Below, one piece after another: positions 7,401-14,041 of a DNA stretch of 14,041 nucleotides. This DNA comes from Bacteroides sp. (lineage in GTDB: Bacteria; Bacteroidota; Bacteroidia; Bacteroidales; Bacteroidaceae). A model generated the notes under the pieces. That model was not told the DNA's origin and ran no database searches. It saw only the letters and a program-made list of their open reading frames with translations. Both the position numbers and the translations under genes were made by a program. The stretch covers positions 1-14,041 of the forward strand of contig DXOJ01000111.1 in the NCBI GenBank assembly GCA_019412865.1, written 5' to 3'. Each line of letters opens with the position of its first letter. Within the stretch, counting starts at the first letter, position 1.

Positions 7401-9027
7401 AGCCGGTCCGGTGGAGCAGGTCTTGAAGAATGATAAATTGCCGGCTGATGCTCGCGAACAGTTAGTGGTGGTTGAACGGAACACCAATCGGATGCTCCGT
7501 CTTGTCAATCAGATTCTGGACTTCCGCAAGATTCAGAATAAGAAGATGAAGATGCAGGTGCAGCGGGTGGATATTGTACCTTTCGTCCGTAAGGTGATGG
7601 ATAATTTTGAAGCTGTGGCCGAAGAACATCGGATTGATTTCCTGTTCCAGACCGAAAAGGAACATCTTTATCTTTGGGTGGATGCCGATAAGCTGGAAAA
7701 GATTGTATTCAATTTGCTTTCCAATGCATTTAAATATACGCCGAATGGCAAGATGATTACGATGTTTATCCGGGAAGATGAAAAGACGGTTTCTATCGGT
7801 GTGCAAGATCAGGGTATCGGTATCGCGGAAAACAAAAAGAAGTCACTGTTTGTCCGTTTTGAGAATCTGGTAGATAAGAATCTTTTCAATCAGGCTAGTA
7901 CGGGTATCGGACTTTCATTGGTGAAAGAGTTGGTGGAAATGCATAAAGCGACTATTTCCGTTGATAGTCATTTGGGAGAAGGGAGTTGCTTCAAAGTCGA
8001 TTTCCTCAAGGGAAAAGAACATTATGATAAGGAAGCCGAGTTTATTCTGGAAGATGCGGATGCTCCGGCAAGAATGGGACAGGTAGTGGATATAGCCAAT
8101 TCTTCCATTCAGTCTGAAACGTTGGTAAGTGATGATTCGGAGAAGATTGAAGATGTGTATGGGGAAGAATTTGCGAAAGAAGAAAACTCCAAAGAATTGA
8201 TGCTGTTAGTCGAAGATAATCAGGAGTTACGTGAATTCTTGCGCAGTATATTTTCTCCGATGTACCGGGTGGTGGAAGCTGCTGACGGTAAGGAGGGGGC
8301 AAACAAGGCTTTGAAGTACCTGCCGGATATTATCATCAGTGACGTGATGATGCCTGAAAAAGACGGTATCGAAATGACGCGTGAACTGCGTGCGGATATG
8401 ACGACCAGCCATATACCTATTATCTTGCTTACTGCCAAAACTACGATTGAAAGCAAACTGGAGGGATTGGAATATGGTGCGGATGATTATATAACGAAGC
8501 CTTTCAGTGCTACCTATCTGCAAGCACGTGTGGAAAATCTGTTGATGCAGCGTAAGAAACTGCAAAGTTTCTATCGGGATAGTCTGATGCATATCAATAT
8601 TTCTACCGGTCAGGAGGAAGTGCCTGTGGCTACGGATATGCCGTCTGCTGAAGAAGATGCGTCCGAAACTCCACCTACAACTCTCGAAATGTCTCCCAAC
8701 GACCGTAAGTTTATGGATAAATTGGTTGAATTGATGGAGCAGAACATGGATAATGGAGAACTGGTGGTAGATGATCTTGTTCGGGAACTGGCTGTCAGCC
8801 GTTCTGTCTTCTTCAAGAAGCTAAAAACACTTACCGGATTGGCTCCGATTGAATTTATCAAAGAAATGCGTATCAAACGGGCTACACAATTAATAGAAAC
8901 TGGAGAATTTAATATGACCCAGATTTCGTATATGGTCGGCATTAATGATCCGCGTTATTTCAGTAAATGCTTTAAAGCACAGGTTGGAATGACGCCTACG
9001 GAGTATCGGGATAGAGTGGGGAGATAA
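4492..9027 (+). CDS. Hybrid two-component system regulator (HTCS): propeller sensor, histidine kinase, receiver, AraC DNA-binding domain
   Basis: Predicted one-protein sensor and transcription factor of 1511 residues that controls the pectin locus. A signal peptide (about 1-22, ending THAQQ) leads into a periplasmic beta-propeller sensor with repeated regulator-propeller blades (for example DNLWFATWDGINRF, GNLWVGLKDGMLRM, GRIWVATFAGGINYI) to about residue 800. A Y_Y_Y domain follows at about 830-905 and one membrane span at about 912-936. The kinase has its phospho-acceptor His961 in FFTNISHELRTPLTL, the N box with Asn1074 and Asn1078, and DQGIGI at 1106-1111. The receiver has Glu1241/Asp1242, phospho-acceptor Asp1284 in SDVMMP, and Lys1336. 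The AraC-type double helix-turn-helix fills about 1404-1511. No key residue is missing. The ligand is inferred from the neighbours to be an unsaturated or plain oligogalacturonide. A second ATG follows at once (4495), so the exact first residue is uncertain by one. Confidence 0.97.
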   Translation: MMKKTLILVIFLLAIVFLTHAQQHCFFTHYSTEDGLSQNTVMNILQDHKDNLWFATWDGINRFNGYTFKTYKARQGNYISLTNNRVDRIYEDRYGFLWLLTYDNRVHRFDPKTETFEQVPAAGEEGSAFNVHTIEVMPNGTVWLLTENDGAIRILTHSNENNRLTWDIYSSKTELFPSLHVFKVHQDKAGNDWLLTDNGLGMIRPGKKEPDSYFTETKGKFGGMNQAFYAVQERDKDICFASDHGRIWSYQKDSGEFTLIELPTKGQITSIHPVAPDVSVITTDSDGFFTYNLRTKTNVHYSFLTCKALPAKPILSAYVDRASEVWFEQEEPGVVAHFNPSTGVVTREQILIEYSNPERSRPAFHIHEDVNGYLWVHPYGGGFSYFDPQKKRLVPFYNELGSRDWRFSNKIHSAFSDKQGNLWLCTHSKGLEKVTYRNVPFAMMTPMPHEHESLHNEVRALCEDKLGNLWVGLKDGMLRMYDADKTYKGYLTESGIVSTTGTPMLGTVYFVIQDSKGIIWIATKGDGLVRAEPTSSNGMSYKLTRYLHREEDMYSLSDNNVYCIYEDHYGRIWVATFAGGINYITENEAGKTLFINHRNNLKGYPIDPCYKARFITSDNNGRLWVGTTTGAVAFDENFKKPEDVQFYHFSRMPNDTQSLSNNDVHWIISTKKKELYLATFGGGLNKLVSISKDGHGEFKSYSVLDGLPSDVLLSVREDSKENLWISTENGICKFIPSEERFESYDERSITFPVRFSEAASTLTAKGSMLFGASGGVFIFNPDSIRKSSYIPPIVFSKLMVTNEDITPGDNSLLKVDIDDTDPLVLSHKENIFSVHFAALDYTNPQNIQYAYILDGFEKQWTFADKQRSVTYTNLPKGEYVLRVRSTNSDGVWVDNERILNIVILPSFWETPVAYVLYVLFILIIILVAVYILFTIYRLKHEVSVEQQISDIKLRFFTNISHELRTPLTLIAGPVEQVLKNDKLPADAREQLVVVERNTNRMLRLVNQILDFRKIQNKKMKMQVQRVDIVPFVRKVMDNFEAVAEEHRIDFLFQTEKEHLYLWVDADKLEKIVFNLLSNAFKYTPNGKMITMFIREDEKTVSIGVQDQGIGIAENKKKSLFVRFENLVDKNLFNQASTGIGLSLVKELVEMHKATISVDSHLGEGSCFKVDFLKGKEHYDKEAEFILEDADAPARMGQVVDIANSSIQSETLVSDDSEKIEDVYGEEFAKEENSKELMLLVEDNQELREFLRSIFSPMYRVVEAADGKEGANKALKYLPDIIISDVMMPEKDGIEMTRELRADMTTSHIPIILLTAKTTIESKLEGLEYGADDYITKPFSATYLQARVENLLMQRKKLQSFYRDSLMHINISTGQEEVPVATDMPSAEEDASETPPTTLEMSPNDRKFMDKLVELMEQNMDNGELVVDDLVRELAVSRSVFFKKLKTLTGLAPIEFIKEMRIKRATQLIETGEFNMTQISYMVGINDPRYFSKCFKAQVGMTPTEYRDRVGR

Positions 9028-9049
9028 TAATAGGAAAGGAAAGAAATAG

Positions 9050-9077
9050 AAAGGGGGATGTTCAAAGCTCCCCTTTT
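9050..9077. terminator. Stem-loop in the convergent gap, likely terminator for the lyase transcript
   Basis: AAAGGGGGA (9050-9058) pairs with TCCCCTTTT (9069-9077), with one G-T pair, around a ten-base loop. Read on the - strand the stem is followed by a T-rich run (complement of 9036-9050, roughly TTTCTATTTCTTTCC), which suits an intrinsic terminator for the three lyase genes. On the + strand TTTT closes the stem, so it may also help stop HTCS transcripts. Confidence 0.55.
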
Positions 9078-9081
9078 ATCG

Positions 9082-9124
9082 AAATCACCCTCGCTACAAC
9101 TATCTGTGGCGAGGGTGATTTTTT
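9082..9124 (+). terminator. Strong intrinsic terminator after the HTCS gene
   Basis: AAATCACCCTCGC (9082-9094) and GCGAGGGTGATTT (9109-9121) form a perfect 13-bp stem, and four more pairs (one G-T) extend it inward to a six-base loop. On the + strand the stem runs into six T residues (9119-9124). It lies 54 bases after the HTCS stop and 48 bases before the end of the first lyase gene. On the - strand the T-tract is poor, so its main role is for the HTCS message. Confidence 0.85.
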
Positions 9125-9171
9125 GTTTATGAGAGTTCCGATACATTTACCCTCATCTTGGTTATCCGAAT

Positions 9172-10668
9172 TTATTTTTTAGGGTACAGATGATTCACAA
9201 GGCTGTTCATATACATTTCCAGGTTTGTATATTCCGGGCTTAATGTATATTTGGCTCCGTCTGAAGGATCATTGGGATTAAGGTTGTGTTTCTTTTCCCA
9301 TTCATCGGGAATACCATCACCATCTGTATCAACAAGTGCTGTTTCTGATTTATATTCCGGCCATCCTCCTACATCAGACGGTTGGTCAATCATTCCATTC
9401 GTGCTTCCGTGAGAACCTTCGTAAGTATAAGTGCCTTTGAGAGTTTCATCTACGATGCGTTGGTCTACGGCATCACGGCGATATGAAGCTCCGGCAAACT
9501 CGAGAACATCTTTGTAGGCTTTCTTGGCGGGTTGCAAAGAAGTATGTTCGGCTATGTCAAACGCATTTTTAGACAGTACTTCTTTTTCTGTGGCAAAGTC
9601 TTTTTTGATAACCAGTCCGTAAGAGTTATCCATATTCACTTTATAAAGAGCCTCTTTCTGCTTATCAGTCAGTTTGGGACAGGTAGGATCCATATAGTTA
9701 CCTTTGAAATAGAATACACCATGAACACCTGCTTTATTGTTGTTTTTGCCATCATCGGCATACGCTGTAAACAAGCGTTTGAAAGAACCTTTTGTCGCAC
9801 TGAAAGGTCCCGGTTTATAGTAGTTATTGATAAAGTTGTAGGAACCTCCTTCACCGGCATAAGCACCGTCACTGCCATAATTATAAATCACATTATTGAA
9901 TAATTCCACTTTTTCATCTTCCGGACGACCCGTATAGCGGCTTCCGCAAAGACGGGGTGTGCGGTTAGTGTGATGGGCGAGTAAGTTATGGTGAAAAGTA
10001 GCAGGTTGTCCACCCCAGATACCTCCATAACCATGCGCTCCCTTTTCGTGGATAGAATTGGCGAGACTTTCACTGATGATGCACCACTGAAGTGTGAAAT
10101 TACGGTTATCATAGAATGTGGCACATTCGTCCGTACACCAACTCATGGAGCAGTGGTCTATGATAATGTTTTGGTGCACTTTAGTACCATTCATTGCGTC
10201 GTCACCTTTTTGTTTGATGTCGACTCCCATACGGGAACGGATGAAACGGACGATAACGTTGTCTGCCTGAATAGAGAATGTATAGTTTTTCAGGCAAATG
10301 CCATCACCCGGAGCTGTCTGTCCTGCAATGGTCACATCACCATTGCTGAGTTTTAATGCTTTTTGTAATTCAATAATTCCGCTAACCGCAAAGACAATGG
10401 TGCGGGGACCTTTCTTGCTGATAGCCCAGCGAAGTGTCCCTTCCGAACCGTCGTCTGCCAGGGACGTAACAGTGTATACAGTACCTCCGGCACCACCGGT
10501 GGTATATTTTCCAGCCCCGTCGGCACCGGGGAAGGCGAGAACTTTGGAACGATCCGGGGTAGGATAGTCCTTTGATGTTTTTTCAACCGAAATGGCAGGT
10601 TGCATGGCTTGTCCCACTAGAGGAAAAGCTAATATCAAACTACAGATTGCTAATATATTCTTTTTCAT
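9172..10668 (-). CDS. PL1-family pectate lyase, secreted (probably periplasmic)
   Basis: Predicted pectate lyase of family PL1, a right-handed beta-helix enzyme that cuts polygalacturonate by beta-elimination with calcium and leaves an unsaturated non-reducing end. It has 498 residues. An N-terminal signal peptide (KKNILAICSLILAFPLVGQA) has no lipobox cysteine, unlike those of its two paralogues, so it is probably periplasmic. Landmarks are [18 protein letters not shown] (45-62), the helix block [20 protein letters not shown] (168-187) with acidic residues suited to calcium binding, and RTPRLCGSR (236-244), which carries the RxPxxR-like catalytic arginine region. Near the C-terminus [12 protein letters not shown] (447-458) is a thrombospondin type 3-like calcium motif, followed by a conserved tail, TNLEMYMNSLVNHLYP. 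It is the last gene of the three-lyase series, 35 bases behind the middle one, and most resembles the 12397-13974 gene. Exact substrate (methylated or bare polygalacturonate) cannot be read from the sequence. Confidence 0.92.
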   Translation of the reverse strand: MKKNILAICSLILAFPLVGQAMQPAISVEKTSKDYPTPDRSKVLAFPGADGAGKYTTGGAGGTVYTVTSLADDGSEGTLRWAISKKGPRTIVFAVSGIIELQKALKLSNGDVTIAGQTAPGDGICLKNYTFSIQADNVIVRFIRSRMGVDIKQKGDDAMNGTKVHQNIIIDHCSMSWCTDECATFYDNRNFTLQWCIISESLANSIHEKGAHGYGGIWGGQPATFHHNLLAHHTNRTPRLCGSRYTGRPEDEKVELFNNVIYNYGSDGAYAGEGGSYNFINNYYKPGPFSATKGSFKRLFTAYADDGKNNNKAGVHGVFYFKGNYMDPTCPKLTDKQKEALYKVNMDNSYGLVIKKDFATEKEVLSKNAFDIAEHTSLQPAKKAYKDVLEFAGASYRRDAVDQRIVDETLKGTYTYEGSHGSTNGMIDQPSDVGGWPEYKSETALVDTDGDGIPDEWEKKHNLNPNDPSDGAKYTLSPEYTNLEMYMNSLVNHLYPKK

Positions 10669-10703
10669 TACTAATTTATCATTTGGGTTCGAATTTACTA
10701 AAA

Positions 10704-12365
10704 TTATTCTATAACACTGCCACCTGTCGCACCATTTACCATGATTTCGTGCACCAGACTATTGAGATACATTTCCAGATTAGTGTACTTCCCGTTTTTG
10801 TCAATAGTCATTTCTTTTCCATCAGCAGATTTCTTGGGATTCAAACCATATTCTTCTTCCCAGTAGTCGGGAATACCGTCACCGTCCGTATCTTTCACGT
10901 TTGCATTGGTTACAGATTTCAGAACATCGTAGGGATCATTTACGCCTAAGGCTGTGCAGACATCTTTCGGGTCGTTGATATATCCACTTTTGTTTTGTGA
11001 GTAGCCGGAAAGACCTTCCCATTTGCTGGCATCTCCCGTGCAACTTGCTTTTCTGTTTTTAACGTCACTAATTATCAACTCGTCAACTTTATCACGATAG
11101 TTGCTGGCTCCTGCATAGCTCATCACACGTTCATAAGCCTCATCCGGCGTATGAGTTCTTACATTTCCTGCCTTAACTACCGGTGAACTTGATTTTATCT
11201 GGGTATGTTGGTTCCAAAGCTCCGTAGTTGCACAGTTTTTACCGTCCATTTGGGCAAATACGCCTTTTGTCCAGTTATCATTGCTAACAGTCGTATTGCC
11301 TACCACTTTATTTCCGTCGATATAAAACTTTCCCCAAGTTTGAAGCCATTTTTTGTAAGCTTCGCCGGAGTAATTTTCCGGATATACATCCGGCTTGGCG
11401 ATACGGTATGCGCGGTCTGCTTTACCGCTTTCATCGGTTCCGGGGCCTGGCTTGTAGTAGTTGTTAACGATATTCACGTGTTGCGCTTCACCACCGTAGC
11501 AGCCTTCGCCTCCCCAATTGTAGTAAACATTGTTGCGCATATCCACTCGCTCTCCATCGTTGTTGTTCAGTGCTAATGTAGTATATCGGGGACCAAGGCG
11601 TGGAACACGGCTTTCGCAATGGGCTATCAGGTTATGGTGGTAAGAGACATAGTTTCCTCCCCAGTTACCGCCATATCCGTGAGAAGCGAATTTGCCTGTG
11701 GCAGTATTGATCTTTACATCAGTCACACGTAAGGCTTGATAAGCTAAACACCATTGTACGGTAGAATTTTGCATACCATAGACAGAAAGACATTCATCGC
11801 TTCCCCAGCTTACTGAACAATGGTCGATGATTACATTTTGTTTGTCACAACCTCCTAATCCGTCGCAGTCTACGTTAGAGTTTCCGGGGCGGAAACGGAT
11901 GAAACGAATGATGATATTGCTGGAATTAATCGTAAATGGATAATTGGCGATACAGATACCGCCCGGTGATGTTTGTCCGACAATGGTCAGATCATCTTTC
12001 TGGGTTTTTAATTCCGATTTCAAATAGATGGTACCCGACACATCAAATACAATCGTTTTAGGACCGTCTTGTTTCATAGCCCAGCGCAGACTTCCGCTGA
12101 TACTTCCACTGGCGTCGTCTTCAAGGCTAGTCACATGATAAACTTTTCCCCCGCGTCCTCCGGTGGTATTGCGACCGTGACCTTCGGCGTATGGGAAAGC
12201 AAGAAGTTCTCCATAATCCAGTTGCTTGACATCAGAAGATGTTCCACCTGGATTATTTGTTCCTCCACCTGTATCATCTACAGGATCGTCGGAAGAGCAT
12301 GAAGTACATAATCCTGCGATGCTGAATGCAATAGCTACATAAAATAGAGATATTTTCTGCTTCAT
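10704..12365 (-). CDS. PL1-family pectate lyase, lipoprotein (probably surface-exposed), diverged member
   Basis: Predicted PL1 pectate lyase of 553 residues, the most diverged of the three. The N-terminus is a lipoprotein signal with LCTSC and acylated Cys23; SSDD follows, an acidic start of the kind linked to surface export of Bacteroidota lipoproteins, and then a Gly/Asn/Thr/Ser linker. The catalytic domain has LLAFPYAEGHGRNTTGGRGG (54-73), DHCSVSWGSDECLSVYG (181-197) and RVPRLGPR (253-260), where the other two have RTPRLCGSR. It carries extra segments around 215-228 (VTDVKINTATGKFA) and about 308-345. [12 protein letters not shown] (492-503) is the calcium-type repeat, and the TNLEMYLNSLV tail is extended by about 14 residues (HEIMVNGATGGSVIE). 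It lies between the two closely related lyases with gaps of 31 and 35 bases, so it is co-transcribed with them. A different cutting preference is plausible but inferred. Confidence 0.92.
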   Translation of the reverse strand: MKQKISLFYVAIAFSIAGLCTSCSSDDPVDDTGGGTNNPGGTSSDVKQLDYGELLAFPYAEGHGRNTTGGRGGKVYHVTSLEDDASGSISGSLRWAMKQDGPKTIVFDVSGTIYLKSELKTQKDDLTIVGQTSPGGICIANYPFTINSSNIIIRFIRFRPGNSNVDCDGLGGCDKQNVIIDHCSVSWGSDECLSVYGMQNSTVQWCLAYQALRVTDVKINTATGKFASHGYGGNWGGNYVSYHHNLIAHCESRVPRLGPRYTTLALNNNDGERVDMRNNVYYNWGGEGCYGGEAQHVNIVNNYYKPGPGTDESGKADRAYRIAKPDVYPENYSGEAYKKWLQTWGKFYIDGNKVVGNTTVSNDNWTKGVFAQMDGKNCATTELWNQHTQIKSSSPVVKAGNVRTHTPDEAYERVMSYAGASNYRDKVDELIISDVKNRKASCTGDASKWEGLSGYSQNKSGYINDPKDVCTALGVNDPYDVLKSVTNANVKDTDGDGIPDYWEEEYGLNPKKSADGKEMTIDKNGKYTNLEMYLNSLVHEIMVNGATGGSVIE

Positions 12366-12396
12366 TATCTTTTAACTGTTTGGGGATATAGACGAT

Positions 12397-13974
12397 TTAT
12401 TTGTTGGGATACAACGTTTCTACCAGACTGTTGAGGTAAACCTCCAGATTGGTATACGTTTTACTTAGAGTATATTGGGAACCGTCGGCCTTACTTTTGG
12501 GGTTCAAACCGTTGGCAGTTTCCCATTCATCAGGGATGCCGTCGCCGTCGGTGTCTTTCGGACCGGTTTCCTTTTTATATTCCGGCCAGCCACCTACATC
12601 GCTGGCTTTATCAATAAGTCCCTTTTCACTGCCATTACTGCCGTCTGCCGTATAATCTCCGTTGCGAACGTTGGCTATGATGCGTTTATCGACATCATCA
12701 TATTTTAAGGAAGCACCGGCATACTTTAATACTGATTCATAAGCTTCTTTTGCCGATTGAGTGAATTCGGATGCATCTTCGGAAATGGTAAATTCGTTAC
12801 TTGACTGAAGTGCTTTTTCTCCTCCATCGGGTAAAGGAACGGCTTCTGTTGCATTGGGGTGTAACCCTTGCCAGTTGTCATTGTTTACAGAAGTAAGCAG
12901 AGATTGATATTCGGCTTTCAATTCAGGACATGTGCCATCAAAATAGTTTCCTTTCAGATAAAAAGTACCCCATATACCTTTGGTGTTTTTATTTGTACCG
13001 TCATCACCGTTAGGTTGGAAGATACGGTTTACAATATTTTTCTTGGTATTGGTAACTGGTCCGGGCTTGTAGTAGTTGTTCACGAAATTATAGCTTCCTC
13101 CTTCTCCTGCATAGCCACCATTGGTCGGTCCCCAGTTATAGAAAACATTATTTCGTAAATCGACTTTTTCATTTTCCGGTTTCCCTGTATAGCGGCTACC
13201 GCATAAACGTGGTGTACGGCTACTGTGGTGGGCTAATAAATTGTGGTGGAATGTAGCGGGTGATCCTCCCCATATTCCTCCGTAACCGTGATTACCTTTG
13301 GTGTGTACCGAACGATTCAAACTTTCGCTGATGATACACCATTGCATGGTAAAGTTAGTGTTATCGTAGAAAGAAGCACATTCATCAGTGCTCCAACTCA
13401 TCGAACAATGGTCAATGATAATATTTTTATGTTGCTTTCCCCACAATGCATCACCACTGTCGGCTTCTGCTTCTGTTGTAAAGTTGTCCGATCCCATGCG
13501 GAAACGCATGAAACGGATGATTACGTTGTCCGCCTGTACGGATACGGGATGTCCTTTCAGGCAAATACCGTCACCCGGTGCACTCTGGCCGGCAATCGTT
13601 ACATCTCCGTTGGTTATCTTCAAGGGGCTTTTCAGTTCTATCAATCCACTTACTGCAAATACGATCGTGCGCTTTCCCGTGCGATTTAATGCGTAGCGTA
13701 GTGTCCCTTGTGTTGTGTTATCTTCAAGCGAAGTTACTGTATACACTTCTCCGCCTGCTCCGCCGGTAGTATAACGACCTGCACCGTAAGCACCCGGAAA
13801 GGCATAACGCGTTTCGGCAGGTGTCTCTTCTTCACCACCTTCGTTCTCATTACCACCGTTACCGGTATTCTGTCCCGGTGTTTCATCAGTGATACTTGGG
13901 TCTTCGCTGCTGCAAGCAACCGATAGGTTGATTACACAGAAGCACAATAATCCCATTTTAATAGATTTGAGCAT
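12397..13974 (-). CDS. PL1-family pectate lyase, lipoprotein (probably surface-exposed)
   Basis: Predicted PL1 pectate lyase of 525 residues, the first of the three lyases in the direction of reading. A lipoprotein signal ends LSVAC with Cys21, then SSEDPS and a long Gly/Asn/Glu/Thr linker to about residue 55. This fits an enzyme tethered on the outer surface and held away from the membrane. The catalytic domain begins at [19 protein letters not shown] (57-75) and has [20 protein letters not shown] (185-204) and RTPRLCGSR (253-261). The calcium-type motif [12 protein letters not shown] (474-485) and the tail [18 protein letters not shown] close the protein. The start at 13974 is chosen because it keeps the lysines of the signal; the inner ATG at codon 7 would lose them. 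Only 67 bases lie upstream in the window, and I see no convincing promoter in them, so the transcript may begin further right. Likely role: first endo-cut on extracellular pectin. Confidence 0.93.
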   Translation of the reverse strand: MLKSIKMGLLCFCVINLSVACSSEDPSITDETPGQNTGNGGNENEGGEEETPAETRYAFPGAYGAGRYTTGGAGGEVYTVTSLEDNTTQGTLRYALNRTGKRTIVFAVSGLIELKSPLKITNGDVTIAGQSAPGDGICLKGHPVSVQADNVIIRFMRFRMGSDNFTTEAEADSGDALWGKQHKNIIIDHCSMSWSTDECASFYDNTNFTMQWCIISESLNRSVHTKGNHGYGGIWGGSPATFHHNLLAHHSSRTPRLCGSRYTGKPENEKVDLRNNVFYNWGPTNGGYAGEGGSYNFVNNYYKPGPVTNTKKNIVNRIFQPNGDDGTNKNTKGIWGTFYLKGNYFDGTCPELKAEYQSLLTSVNNDNWQGLHPNATEAVPLPDGGEKALQSSNEFTISEDASEFTQSAKEAYESVLKYAGASLKYDDVDKRIIANVRNGDYTADGSNGSEKGLIDKASDVGGWPEYKKETGPKDTDGDGIPDEWETANGLNPKSKADGSQYTLSKTYTNLEVYLNSLVETLYPNK

Positions 13975-14041
13975 ACAAATTATCTTTTAAAAAAATAGAG
14001 TTCTTTGTCTCATACATTATATTTGCTGATGATGTGACAAA

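Noticed and set aside
13975..14041. Promoter for the lyase operon
   Set aside because: On the - strand a TTTG at the very edge and AT-rich stretches are present, but no TAnnTTTG element lies at the right distance, so I do not call one.

Overview
The window reads as a piece of a Bacteroides-type (gut Bacteroidota) genome. It encodes a one-protein hybrid two-component sensor (propeller, kinase, receiver and AraC domains), SSDD/SSED-type lipoproteins and several pectin-degrading enzymes, and its gene starts lack clear Shine-Dalgarno sequences. The content is that of a polysaccharide utilisation locus for pectin, mainly homogalacturonan. From memory, the order GH105 - CE8 - CE12/CE8 - HTCS followed by PL1 lyases resembles the homogalacturonan locus of B. 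thetaiotaomicron around BT4108-BT4124. I could not check this, and the species cannot be fixed from the sequence.

Left part, + strand: the last 16 codons of an unidentified gene (1-53); a GH105 unsaturated uronyl hydrolase (72-1271); a CE8 pectin methylesterase (1281-2252); a 334-base gap holding two kinds of short repeat (2306-2437 and 2448-2536); a two-domain esterase with a CE12/SGNH acetylesterase fused to a second CE8 methylesterase (2587-4326); then, behind its own putative promoter, a 1511-residue HTCS regulator (4492-9027). Right part, - strand: three PL1-type pectate lyases in a row, read from right to left (13974-12397, 12365-10704, 10668-9172), with gaps of only 31 and 35 bases, so very likely one transcript. 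The two blocks converge on a double stem-loop at 9050-9124.

The genes fit one pathway. The two lyases with lipoprotein signals (probably on the cell surface) would cut polygalacturonate outside the cell. The third lyase, the two methylesterases and the acetylesterase carry ordinary signal peptides and would finish de-esterification and cutting in the periplasm. The GH105 enzyme would remove the unsaturated uronic acid left at the lyase-cut end. The HTCS would sense a periplasmic oligosaccharide and switch on the locus. No SusC/SusD pair lies in the window; if this locus has one it is outside, most likely to the right, upstream of the lyases.

I found no RNA gene, CRISPR array, insertion sequence or clearly broken gene. 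The least explained sequence is the repeat-rich gap between the two methylesterase genes.
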